This document shows positions 1 through 7,371 of a stretch of DNA of 32,483 nucleotides, one piece after another. Position numbers and translations under genes: made by a program. The stretch comes from Bacteroidota bacterium (GTDB taxonomy: Bacteria; Bacteroidota; Bacteroidia; Bacteroidales; JAAUTT01). The number at the start of each line of letters is the position of its first letter. Position 1 is the first letter of the stretch. Under the pieces are notes generated by a model. That model ran no database searches. It saw only the letters and a list, made by a program, of their open reading frames with translations, and was not told the DNA's origin. The stretch spans positions 1 to 32,483 of the forward strand of contig JAJYAG010000063.1 in NCBI GenBank assembly GCA_021779665.1, given 5' to 3'.

Positions 1-701
1 TCCGGGAACTTGCCCGGAAAATTCTCACCAACCCGGTCGAAATTAATATCGCCATTTCACGTCCGCCCGACAAAATAAAGCAGGAAGCGTATGTGATATA
101 CGAGTCGCAGAAAATTCCTCTTGTAAAGCATATCCTAAAGCAAAAGGATTTGAAGAGTATCCTTGTTTTTTGTTCCACAAAAATAGCTGTGAAGCAACTC
201 ACGCGCGATTTAAAGAAAGCAAATCTTCCAGCCGGCGAAATTCATTCCGATCTTGATCAGAACGATCGGGAAAAGGTGTTGCAGGAATTTAAAAACAGGA
301 GATTGAAAATTCTGGTTGCCACCGATATTCTTTCGCGCGGTATTGATATTGAAGATATAGATTTGGTTATCAATTACGATGTTCCACATGACGGAGAGGA
401 TTATGTTCATCGTATTGGACGTACTGCAAGAGCCGAATCGGACGGGGCCGCCATTACCCTCATTAACGAGAAGGAACAGAACAGGTTTTCGAGAATTGAA
501 AAGTTAATAGAGATTGAAGTTACTAAAGCTGTTGTTCCTGAAGAGTTTGGTGAAGTGCCTGCTTACAATCCCCGAACTTTCAAATCCGGCAACCGTCGGA
601 AAAATTTTAGAAAGTCAGGAGGCGGAAAACCTTTCAACAAAAACAGAAATTCCAAACCCGGCGGAGGAAACCGTCAGGGTGGTCATAAACCTGCAAATTA
701 A
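1..701 (+). CDS. DEAD-box RNA helicase, C-terminal part (5' end outside window)
   Basis: The frame is open from the first bases of the window (it begins at position 3), so the gene starts upstream; the ATG-like positions inside are not starts. About 232 residues are visible, covering the second RecA-like lobe: motif IV region (ILVFCSTKIAVKQL), motif V (VATDILSRGIDIEDIDLVIN) and the arginine-finger motif VI (YVHRIGRTARA). The protein ends in a basic tail rich in Gly, Asn, Arg and Lys, typical of RhlE/CsdA-type helicases and likely to bind RNA. These enzymes use ATP to unwind short RNA duplexes in ribosome assembly or RNA decay. The RhlE-like assignment rests on the tail and the HRIGRTARA context only; the N-terminal lobe with the DEAD box is not visible. 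Confidence 0.93.
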   Translation, partial: RELARKILTNPVEINIAISRPPDKIKQEAYVIYESQKIPLVKHILKQKDLKSILVFCSTKIAVKQLTRDLKKANLPAGEIHSDLDQNDREKVLQEFKNRRLKILVATDILSRGIDIEDIDLVINYDVPHDGEDYVHRIGRTARAESDGAAITLINEKEQNRFSRIEKLIEIEVTKAVVPEEFGEVPAYNPRTFKSGNRRKNFRKSGGGKPFNKNRNSKPGGGNRQGGHKPAN

Positions 702-800
702 TAGGATAAAGATCTGGTAAGGAATATTTTTTCAATCGGCCATTCCAAATCAGGAACCCTGATGCCGTTTGATGCATCTTCAAACCCGACTGTTATTTAG

Positions 801-849
801 CTATGGACTATGGACTATAGACTTTAATCCATGGCCTACTAACTATAAA
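801..849. repeat. Heptanucleotide array (CTATGGA unit) at the kinase stop codon
   Basis: Read in steps of seven from 801, the sequence gives CTATGGA twice, then CTATAGA, followed by decayed units that keep the phase (CTTTAAT, CCATGGC, CTACTAA, CTATAAA). The last units enter the 3' end of the minus-strand kinase gene and contain its TAG stop (839-841). One of five period-7 arrays in the window. Confidence 0.7.
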
Positions 850-2194
850 GCTGCTCCTTAATAAGCGCAAGCAATTCCTCACTATCAATAGGTTTTGTAA
901 TAAAACCATCGCCTCCTGCTTCCAGCGCTTTTTTCCTGTCCTCGTTGGAAGTATAAGCCGTTTGTACAATTATTTTAGTGTGCGGGCGCTTCAGTTTAAA
1001 TATCGGAATTGCTTCCAGTCCGCTAATGCCCGGTAATCCCAGATCCAGCAGGATGAGATCTATGCGTGTCCCTGAGTCAAAGACCGAAACAGCATCGTTT
1101 ATATTTGTAGTTTTCAGGATATTGATCTTAGTTTCGCTAAGCACTTCTTCCAGATAAATAGAATTGGTGATATCGTTTTCAATAATCAGGACAGAGTAGC
1201 CGCTAAAATCTATCGTTCCGTTGCTTTCGGCCGGATCGTTATTTTCTTTTATAGTAATTTCTTCATAAGGAATTGTAAATTTAAACCGTGTACCTTCTCC
1301 AACCTTCGATTCCAGGTTCACTGTACCTTTAAGCAGTTCAATCAGGCCTTTTACGATAGCCAGGCCCAGCCCTTTGCCCTTGAATTCATTTTCGGAATGA
1401 GGATCCAATCTGATAAACCGGTCGAAAACCAGAGGCTGCTTTTCAGGAGGAATTCCTATGCCAGTGTCGGCAACAAAAAATTCGATCTGTTTATTTTTTA
1501 TTTCAAACCCAAAACTAACCGCACCTTTATGGGTGAATTTTAACGCATTGAAAATGAGGTTAACAAATATCTGCCTTAGCTTTCCTTTGTCTACCAGGAT
1601 GTGATAAGGTTTTTCCGTGTTATTTGGTTCATACGAGATGTCGATATCCTGCTTTCCGATTTTATGTTTATGGTTATTGAAAAAAAGAAAGAGGTCGTTC
1701 AAAAGCTCATTTAAATCGCACTCCTCAGTATTGATTGTCATTTTACCGGTTTCGATGCTCGAAAGATCCAGCAGATCGTTTATCAGATCGTGGAGATCAA
1801 GCCCCTGCTGCCTGATAATGGAAGTATACTGCGCAAGTTTTTCTTTTTCTTTAAAATATTTTGGCAGTATTTCTGCAAATCCGATGATGGCATTCAGAGG
1901 TGTTCGCAGCTCGTGACTCATGTTCTGAAGAAAAATAGTTTTTAGGTGCTCACTCTCCAGGGCTCTGATTTTTTCATTTTGCAGTTCAATATTCCGAAGC
2001 TTTATTTTTTCATTTTCGAGAGCCGCTTCCCGCCCGGTTTTAAGATCGTCAACAAGCATATTAATGCCCATTGCAAGAGCGTCGAGCTTGTCGTTTTTCT
2101 CCGATGTCTCAATCTGCACCGTATAATCGCCTTTTGCTATTTTTATCACTGCTGCAATCAATTCATCAATCTTTTTTTCAGATCTTTCGTCCAT
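839..2194 (-). CDS. Soluble hybrid sensor histidine kinase with C-terminal receiver domain
   Basis: 451 residues with no membrane segment, so cytoplasmic. Order: an N-terminal HAMP-like helical segment (about 5-55), a long coiled coil (about 55-90), a HisKA dimerisation helix with H-box SHELRTPLNAIIGF (phospho-acceptor His94), and an HATPase_c domain with N-box (FVNLIFNALKFTHKG), G1 (DTGIGIPP) and G2 (GKGLGLAIVKGL). A CheY-like receiver follows, with probable phospho-acceptor Asp384 in LILLDLGLPGISG and the conserved Lys in ITKPID. There is no PAS or periplasmic sensor; input probably comes from a partner protein. The STAS-like gene 30 bp upstream is the obvious candidate and likely shares a transcript. 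No output regulator is encoded nearby. The stop codon lies inside a heptamer repeat. Confidence 0.93.
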   Translation of the reverse strand: MDERSEKKIDELIAAVIKIAKGDYTVQIETSEKNDKLDALAMGINMLVDDLKTGREAALENEKIKLRNIELQNEKIRALESEHLKTIFLQNMSHELRTPLNAIIGFAEILPKYFKEKEKLAQYTSIIRQQGLDLHDLINDLLDLSSIETGKMTINTEECDLNELLNDLFLFFNNHKHKIGKQDIDISYEPNNTEKPYHILVDKGKLRQIFVNLIFNALKFTHKGAVSFGFEIKNKQIEFFVADTGIGIPPEKQPLVFDRFIRLDPHSENEFKGKGLGLAIVKGLIELLKGTVNLESKVGEGTRFKFTIPYEEITIKENNDPAESNGTIDFSGYSVLIIENDITNSIYLEEVLSETKINILKTTNINDAVSVFDSGTRIDLILLDLGLPGISGLEAIPIFKLKRPHTKIIVQTAYTSNEDRKKALEAGGDGFITKPIDSEELLALIKEQLYS

Positions 2195-2224
2195 AGGGTG
2201 ATTATCGTTAGCTAAGTGTTTGTA

Positions 2225-2626
2225 TTATTTTTTAAGCCAAGCCATTGCATCTTCCTTATTGGTGAAGAATTCAATATTTTTCTTTCCTTTGATTCCGGTT
2301 ACAAAAGCCGCCAGAACCCTGGCGACTGGATGAATTCCATAAACGGCTACTTTATGGGTGCTTTCATGATTATTCATTTCTTCGTAAACCTGGCGGGCTT
2401 TAGGAGAACTTTTTCCAGATCGGTCAAGATTAACAAGCTGATTTATCTTTCCCGGTAATTCGGAATACAATTTTTGATACAACTTTAGTATTTCCCTTGC
2501 ATGTTCGTCAGTTTGCTCTCCGATGGCTTCAATATAAATGGTTGAATTGTCAAGAAGAGTGATCCGGTTTTCACCAATCGTAAATTCCTTTTCACTTATT
2601 TGTTTGTAACATAGTTGTGGTGCCAT
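2225..2626 (-). CDS. STAS/SpoIIAA-like small protein
   Basis: 133 residues from the ATG at 2626; a TTG two codons upstream is possible but weaker. The alternating beta-alpha pattern, with segments such as NRITLLDNSTIYIEAIGEQ, INQLVNLDRSGKSS, THKVAVYGIHPVARVLAAF and NIEFFTNKEDAMAWL, matches the STAS/SEC14-like or SpoIIAA-like family known from Bacteroidota signalling operons. Such proteins usually act through protein-protein contacts rather than catalysis. The conserved DRSGK region sits where anti-sigma-factor antagonists carry their phosphorylated Ser, so Ser phosphorylation is conceivable but not shown. It is followed after 30 bp by the soluble hybrid kinase on the same strand, which suggests that it presents a signal to, or is regulated with, that kinase. 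Fold assignment is by pattern only. Confidence 0.75.
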   Translation of the reverse strand: MAPQLCYKQISEKEFTIGENRITLLDNSTIYIEAIGEQTDEHAREILKLYQKLYSELPGKINQLVNLDRSGKSSPKARQVYEEMNNHESTHKVAVYGIHPVARVLAAFVTGIKGKKNIEFFTNKEDAMAWLKK

Positions 2627-2826
2627 TACCAATATTTTAGAAGTATAAATAGCCTAATAGTTTCACCAACTTTTTTCAAGGACCATATTGTTTACGGCAG
2701 TTGGCAAATATGGTTATGTAATATTACACGAGTAGTTTCTATGCATTTATAAATGTAATTTTTTCTGCAACGAATCCAAAATTTAAGCAGATAATATTGT
2801 ATTTATTACACTTTACGTTCAGGAGC

Positions 2827-4890
2827 TTATTTCAGATTAATTATTGCTTTAATCGTTATTATTCTTCCCGGAGATAGGTATTCTCCTGTTTCCAGATGTT
2901 GGTTATTAAATAAATCCTCGATATACATAATAGTTCTTAGCCTATCGTGAATAAACGAACGGGAAAAACTCAGGCAAGCATTAAAATAGGCGTCAATATT
3001 ACTGGTGTTGTTGTCGTTTACGAACTGCTTGCTTTTATAGAGCAAGCTAATGCTAGTATTGATAATTTTGGTTTCCCAGAAAAAGTTTCCCTTTACCTGA
3101 TGTTTGGGGCTGTAGGTAAGCTCTTTGTTTTCAAGATCGTGTCGTTTGGTAAACTCGAGAATTTTAGTCCGGTTGTAAGTATAATTTCCCGAAATTGAAA
3201 TTTTACCGTTTAGTTGGTAGTTTAAAGTGAGCTCACTTCCTAAAATATTTACCTGAGTTACATTCTCACGCCGGTAAATTGGGCGCGAATGCCACAACGA
3301 ATCTCCTGTTGCCACATAGTAAAGAAAATTGCTACCTGCCGAATAATACAAAGTTGGAGAGAAAGTAAGTTTGATGGTGGGTTTTAAATCGAATCCTATT
3401 TCAAAATTATTCAGGTTTTCGGGACCCAGATCCGGATTGGCAACCTTGGGACCTATCCACATCCACCCCGATCGGGTGAGATCGTCGAGTATCGATGCCC
3501 TGAAACCTTTTGAGTAAGACACATAGCCGCTGAAAAACTTTTTTGGATTATATCTCAGTCCTATTCTCGGACTCAGTGCAGTCCAGGTGTTTTCATGCAG
3601 GTTACCGTTGTAAACAGCGAAATCTTTTACCATTTCTCCTGTTGCTGCAAAATATCCTTCATAAAACCTGACTCTGTCGCTTCTTATCCCCACTTGAAGG
3701 TGCAGTTTATTACCCGGGAAAGTAACTTCATCCTGGAGATACATAGCCAGGGTATGCAGTTTTCCGCGGTTTAAAACCTTATCGGGGGATGTTTGATAAT
3801 GGTCGCCACCATTCACTTTACCCTTTTTAGATTCCAGTCCTGCCGTGAGAAGATTGTATTTTCCCATTCTCCGCGAAATGTTGAACAAAGCTCCAAAATC
3901 GTCGCGATCCGAAAGAACATCAAAACGCTGATATGCGCTACCTTTCATTTTTTCGTTAAGGTTGAAATAATTCTCCCTTTGAAAATAAGTGCTTAAGTTA
4001 TATTTCAGATGTCCCACTTTCCCATAAAAGGTGCTTCTTATAGTATTTGTATTGAAATGCCGGTAAACACCATCAACTGCCATAATCTTAGTTCCTTCTC
4101 CCCGTTTGTCGCGATAAAAACCATAGCTTACATCCGCATTGAAGTAGCTGTTAAGCTCATAAACAGCTCTTGCATTTATCCCGCCTTCTTTCAGATAACG
4201 GGCGGTACTATAAATGTTGGCTGGTTTCTTTCGAAGTGAATCAGGAATATTGTTGTATCCGTCGCTCGAATTGAAAAAGGCATTCAGTGAGATCCCTAAT
4301 TTCTTATTCACCTGACCCGATGTATAAAAGCCTGAATTAATAGTATTATAAGTGCCATAGGAAATATTGGCTGTCGCTTTTAATTTTTCAGCAGGCCTTT
4401 GCGTGATTACATTAATTACTCCACCCATAGCATTGCTTCCGTAGAGCGAAGACCCGGGACCTTTGAATATCTCAACTCTTTCAATATTTTCAGGGTTCAG
4501 ACTATTCCAGTTAACGCCACCTTCATCGGATGTGTTTAAAGGAATGCCGTCGAGCAGAACAAGGGTGCGGCTTTGCTCGTTTGCTGAAAAACCACGAAGG
4601 CTTACAACTGGCCGCATTGTGTAGATACCCATATTTCTGCTGACGTTTACTCCCGATGAATATTTTAGAATATCATCCACTTTCAATGCCGCTGCTCGGC
4701 TTAATTGACGTGATCCCAGAATCTCAATACGACCGGCAATTTCTTCAGGCTTTTTGTCCGACTTGGTGGCGGTAACTGTTACTTCGCTCAGATTGGTGGT
4801 GCGAAGACTATCGGAGCTGGGTTGTTGCCCCTTTATTCCGATTAAAACAAAAAGCAAGCCCAGAGAGCTGAGAAGCTTTCTTAAATGCAT
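2827..4890 (-). CDS. TonB-dependent outer-membrane receptor
   Basis: 687 residues from the ATG at 4890 (an in-frame GTG lies two codons upstream). An N-terminal signal peptide (LLSSLGLLFVLIGIKGQ) is followed by a TonB-box-like stretch (LSEVTVTATKSDKKP) and a plug domain (about 45-165: IEILGSRQLS, VDDILKYSSGVNVSR, RTLVLLDGIPLN, IERVEIFKGPGSSLYGSNAM, GGVINVITQRP). A 22-strand-type barrel ends in the expected C-terminal strand (GRIITIKAIINLK). There is no carboxypeptidase-regulatory extension, so it resembles BtuB/CirA-type receptors rather than SusC. It would import a siderophore, cobalamin or metal chelate with TonB-ExbBD energy; the substrate cannot be read from sequence. It starts 27 bp after the SUMF1-like gene and is probably co-transcribed with it. 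Confidence 0.95.
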   Translation of the reverse strand: MHLRKLLSSLGLLFVLIGIKGQQPSSDSLRTTNLSEVTVTATKSDKKPEEIAGRIEILGSRQLSRAAALKVDDILKYSSGVNVSRNMGIYTMRPVVSLRGFSANEQSRTLVLLDGIPLNTSDEGGVNWNSLNPENIERVEIFKGPGSSLYGSNAMGGVINVITQRPAEKLKATANISYGTYNTINSGFYTSGQVNKKLGISLNAFFNSSDGYNNIPDSLRKKPANIYSTARYLKEGGINARAVYELNSYFNADVSYGFYRDKRGEGTKIMAVDGVYRHFNTNTIRSTFYGKVGHLKYNLSTYFQRENYFNLNEKMKGSAYQRFDVLSDRDDFGALFNISRRMGKYNLLTAGLESKKGKVNGGDHYQTSPDKVLNRGKLHTLAMYLQDEVTFPGNKLHLQVGIRSDRVRFYEGYFAATGEMVKDFAVYNGNLHENTWTALSPRIGLRYNPKKFFSGYVSYSKGFRASILDDLTRSGWMWIGPKVANPDLGPENLNNFEIGFDLKPTIKLTFSPTLYYSAGSNFLYYVATGDSLWHSRPIYRRENVTQVNILGSELTLNYQLNGKISISGNYTYNRTKILEFTKRHDLENKELTYSPKHQVKGNFFWETKIINTSISLLYKSKQFVNDNNTSNIDAYFNACLSFSRSFIHDRLRTIMYIEDLFNNQHLETGEYLSPGRIITIKAIINLK

Positions 4891-4917
4891 AAGCACAGCA
4901 ATGAATTGATATGTCTA

Positions 4918-5664
4918 TTACTTCAAGCTCTTGGCGCACCTGAAACCAACACCAAAGTCGACCCAGTTGGCAGGGATTCCTTTCCGGTAATATACCTTTT
5001 TGCACATTCCTCCCGAGTGCCAGCTCCCGCTGCGGATTGACTTGTTAAATCCTGGAAAAGCTGCCACAGGGTTTTTGGCCGGACTATTCGCATAAAAGTT
5101 TTGCTCATAGGTATCTTCTGTCCATTCCCATACGTTACCATCCATATCGTACAATCCAAAGCGATTGGGCTTGAAAGAGCCTACTTTAACAATGCGGTTC
5201 TCCCAAACTCCGGGAATCTTTTTCTCTTCCACACGGCCCAAGGTATCGCCGGTAGGGTACTCTTTCCCTATTAAACCGCCACGGGCAGCCAATTCCCATT
5301 CAGCCTCGGTAGGCAGACGTTTTCCAGTCCACTCGGCATATTTGCGGGCATCGAACCAACTAATTCCAACTACGGGATAATCAGGGAACTTATCTCCACA
5401 CCTGAAAATATCCACATTCCAGAATTCAGGTAGTTTGTAATTAGTGGCATCGCAGAATTTTTTGTATTCGGCGTTTGTAACCTCATGCTTATCCAGGTAA
5501 AATGAATCGACACTAACTTTATGAGCAGGATTAAAATCGGCTCCAGGCGCATCTTTGCCCATTGTAAATTCATTTCCGGCGATTAAAACCATATTTTCAG
5601 GGAGATTTTGAGATACAGCATTCAATGATATTATCAGTGCTGTAATAAAAGCAGTTGTTTTCAT
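4918..5664 (-). CDS. Secreted SUMF1/FGE-fold protein, probably not a formylglycine-generating enzyme
   Basis: 248 residues: signal peptide (about 1-18, cleavage after AVSQ), then one FGE-sulfatase (SUMF1, C-type-lectin-like) domain over the rest. Hallmarks are MVLIAGNEFTMGKD, the HEVTNAEYKKFCD segment, PVVGISWFDARKYAEWTGKR, LPTEAEWELAARGG, NRFGLYDMDGNVWEWTED and the end GVGFRCAK. True aerobic FGE has two copper-binding cysteines near the C-terminus in a C-x4-C arrangement; here the matching stretch is GMCKKVYYRKG, keeping the first Cys but having Tyr in place of the second. Catalysis is therefore doubtful, and a binding role is more likely. It is first in a two-gene operon with the TonB receptor and has a clear Bacteroidota promoter 35 bp upstream. 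No sulfatase gene is nearby. Confidence 0.9.
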   Translation of the reverse strand: MKTTAFITALIISLNAVSQNLPENMVLIAGNEFTMGKDAPGADFNPAHKVSVDSFYLDKHEVTNAEYKKFCDATNYKLPEFWNVDIFRCGDKFPDYPVVGISWFDARKYAEWTGKRLPTEAEWELAARGGLIGKEYPTGDTLGRVEEKKIPGVWENRIVKVGSFKPNRFGLYDMDGNVWEWTEDTYEQNFYANSPAKNPVAAFPGFNKSIRSGSWHSGGMCKKVYYRKGIPANWVDFGVGFRCAKSLK

Positions 5665-5698
5665 TGATAATTTGGGTTAGATTGATAAAAACATAAAC

Positions 5699-5729
5699 CA
5701 AATGTAAACCATTCAATTATGATGTCAAT
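5699..5729 (-). promoter_or_regulatory. Bacteroidota-type promoter for the SUMF1/TonB operon
   Basis: On the minus strand TACATTTG (5699-5706) fits the -7 consensus TAnnTTTG exactly; ATTG (5726-5729) lies 19 bp upstream and matches the -33 TTTG at three of four bases. The predicted transcript starts about 28 nt before the ATG at 5664. Confidence 0.6.
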
Positions 5730-5776
5730 TCAATTATTCTTAAAATGTGTTAAAGCACAAGCTTTTGTCTGTTTTT

Positions 5777-6373
5777 TCAGAAAGGCGGATTTTTAAGGAA
5801 ATCTGGAGGATTGTAGTAATATTTTTCAAGATCCTTTTTAGTGTAGCAAACCAGCGAGTAAGAATTGTAAAATCTTTCGGGATAACTTTTGGCTGGTTTA
5901 AGCTGCATGGGTTTTACTTTTAGAATTTCGAGATGGAAATGATCGAATTGCCACCCATGTTTGTTTAGCTCGGCTTTTGTCATAAACCGGGCAATAGGAG
6001 TGAGATGCCCTACTGTATCGCCTGTATTCACACATATACCTGCAATATGTTCGTACAACGACCAGAATTTGGTTCCATTTATTTCATGTTCAATCATCAG
6101 GTTGGCATAAGGGCCATCAGTCCGCTTGCTGATAACGATTCCTCCGGCAATTGGAAAAATTGGCTCGGAGTCGTAATTCGTACCCGGACGTTTGATATCG
6201 ATACCTGTATGATAATGTGCAGGGATATTGGGTCGTGCTTTCCTCATAATTCCAAACTGACCAATGGCTGTAAGCTGAATTTGAGAAACATCCTTTCGGT
6301 CGGGATTATTGATGGGAAGGTAGATAGGACTGGTTAGTATTATGGAAAAAAGAATGGTAAGGAGTTTTGGCAT
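5777..6373 (-). CDS. Secreted M23-family (LytM-like) peptidase
   Basis: 198 residues with an N-terminal hydrophobic signal (LLTILFSIILTSPIYLP). The LytM core is present: the first zinc-ligand motif HYHTGIDI (H-x3-D), the strand PIFPIAGGIVISKRTDGPYA, the second segment WSLYEHI, and the final HxH ligand pair in FDHFHLEILKV. The catalytic zinc ligands are therefore all represented and it may be an active peptidoglycan endopeptidase; substrate specificity is unknown. It is short, with no LysM or coiled-coil targeting domain. It is not tightly linked to its neighbours (112 bp to the SUMF1 promoter side, 107 bp to the antitoxin-like gene). I could not identify a convincing consensus promoter. Confidence 0.85.
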   Translation of the reverse strand: MPKLLTILFSIILTSPIYLPINNPDRKDVSQIQLTAIGQFGIMRKARPNIPAHYHTGIDIKRPGTNYDSEPIFPIAGGIVISKRTDGPYANLMIEHEINGTKFWSLYEHIAGICVNTGDTVGHLTPIARFMTKAELNKHGWQFDHFHLEILKVKPMQLKPAKSYPERFYNSYSLVCYTKKDLEKYYYNPPDFLKNPPF

Positions 6374-6480
6374 ATTAGTTAATTTTTATGAGATGGGATT
6401 GGTTTAGATTCTTACTATCCAGTTTTCGATAAGAATTCCTTCTAGTCTCTCAAATTCTAAAACATTTTAGGTAACCTTTA

Positions 6481-6702
6481 TTAAATCCTAATTCTCGAAT
6501 TCATGATCTCTTTTATAATTTGGTCTGAGTCTCTGGTGTCTTCCCAGGCGCCATAAATATCCTTTAAATCAGAAATATTTTCTTCTTTTATATCAATTGA
6601 TTCCGTAAGTTTTATAATAAGCCTTTTTTTGGATTTGTTATCAAGCTTTGTCAGGAAACCAAAATACTTGTCTATTGCTTCATTTGTCAATGCGAAACCC
6701 AT
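6481..6702 (-). CDS. Small VapB-like antitoxin family protein, no toxin beside it
   Basis: 73 residues, ATG at 6702. The helical N-terminus (AIDKYFGFLTKLDNKSKKRL), the acidic middle and the C-terminal IYGAWEDTRDSDQIIKEI and NSRIRI resemble the short antitoxins that usually precede PIN-domain (VapC) toxins in Bacteroidota and Cyanobacteria, where a conserved FGAW-D...I-..IR.SR pattern is typical. In such pairs the C-terminal part wraps around the toxin. Here the 107 bp downstream hold no PIN gene, nor is there one upstream. It is either a solitary antitoxin, a remnant of a lost pair, or a protein with another role. The family call is from recall of the pattern and is moderate. Confidence 0.6.
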   Translation of the reverse strand: MGFALTNEAIDKYFGFLTKLDNKSKKRLIIKLTESIDIKEENISDLKDIYGAWEDTRDSDQIIKEIMNSRIRI

Positions 6703-6811
6703 AAATTAATATTTGGGTAAATATAACGAATTATAGGTAAAGTAATTAATCTATAAGAAGATAATTCTTTGGTTTGTTTTCAAGAATCTCCAATCCCTCT
6801 TTTCAATAAAA

Positions 6812-6843
6812 TTTGCCCGTTTCCCAAAAAACCTGTACGTTTG
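6812..6843 (+). promoter_or_regulatory. Consensus Bacteroidota promoter for the cyclophilin gene
   Basis: TTTG (6812-6815), a 20-bp spacer and TACGTTTG (6836-6843) match the primary sigma-factor consensus of Bacteroidota at every defined position. The transcript would start near 6848-6850, giving a leader of about 25 nt before the ATG at 6873. This also argues against the longer reading frame that begins at 6813. Confidence 0.75.
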
Positions 6844-6872
6844 TCGCTCTAAAAAAAATAATAACGAGAATT

Positions 6873-7310
6873 ATGAAACGTGCTGAAATTCATACTCAAA
6901 AGGGCGTGATGAAAGTAAACTTTTATGAAAAAGACGCTCCTAACACTGTTGAGAATTTTATAAAGTTATCCAAACAGGGCTTCTACAATGGCTTAACCTT
7001 TCACAGGGTTATACCCGATTTTGTAATTCAGGGAGGTTGTCCCAACGGTACTGGCGCTGGTGGTCCGGGTTATACCATTAAATGTGAATTAACAGGCGAT
7101 AACCAGTATCACGATCGTGGTGTACTTTCGATGGCGCATGCTGGTCGTAACACCGGTGGATCTCAGTTTTTTATCTGCCACAGCCGCAAAAATACCAGTC
7201 ACCTCGACCGCAATCACACTTGCTTTGGCAAGGTTTACGAAGGTCTGGAAGTGATTGATGCCATCCGTCAGGGTGATAAAATTGAAAAAATAGAAATTTT
7301 TGAAGAATAA
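6873..7310 (+). CDS. Cyclophilin-type peptidyl-prolyl cis-trans isomerase
   Basis: 145 residues from the ATG at 6873; the open frame extends to 6813 but that part overlaps the promoter. The cyclophilin core is complete: [19 protein letters not shown], the catalytic Arg in [13 protein letters not shown], the [15 protein letters not shown] segment with the conserved Gln-Phe-Phe, and [14 protein letters not shown]. There is no signal peptide, so it is cytoplasmic. The tryptophan typical of the cyclosporin-binding site (W121 in human CypA) is replaced by His (LDRNHTCFG), as is common in bacterial PpiB-type enzymes. It catalyses proline isomerisation during protein folding. YebC follows 61 bp downstream across a perfect palindrome. 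Confidence 0.95.
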   Translation: MKRAEIHTQKGVMKVNFYEKDAPNTVENFIKLSKQGFYNGLTFHRVIPDFVIQGGCPNGTGAGGPGYTIKCELTGDNQYHDRGVLSMAHAGRNTGGSQFFICHSRKNTSHLDRNHTCFGKVYEGLEVIDAIRQGDKIEKIEIFEE

Positions 7311-7320
7311 TTTGGTTGGT

Positions 7321-7352
7321 TTGTAGAGACACCATGCATGGTGTCTCTACAA
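7321..7352. repeat. Perfect 32-bp palindrome with GTAGAGAC/GTCTCTAC ends
   Basis: The left arm TTGTAGAGACACCATG and right arm CATGGTGTCTCTACAA are exact reverse complements with no loop. It lies between the cyclophilin stop and the yebC start. The conserved termini GTAGAGAC...GTCTCTAC with a variable core are like a dispersed palindrome family I recall from cyanobacterial and some Bacteroidota genomes. There is no T-run after it, so it is a poor intrinsic terminator; a 16-bp stem could still attenuate or stabilise the transcript. Confidence 0.85.
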
Positions 7353-7371
7353 GCAACCTAGGATTAAAATT

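Noticed and set aside
2718-2727. Short palindrome GTAATATTAC in the gap between the STAS-like gene and the TonB receptor
   Set aside because: Ten bases of AT-rich palindrome are expected by chance; no promoter context.
4918-5664. Call as a true formylglycine-generating enzyme
   Set aside because: Second cysteine of the copper site is replaced by Tyr and no sulfatase is nearby; kept as a SUMF1-fold protein only.
6813-6872. Longer start of the cyclophilin gene
   Set aside because: This stretch contains the consensus promoter, and the conserved protein begins at the ATG at 6873.
7321-7352. Palindrome as the intrinsic terminator of the cyclophilin gene
   Set aside because: There is no T-run after the stem on the plus strand and yebC starts 19 bp later without its own clear promoter.
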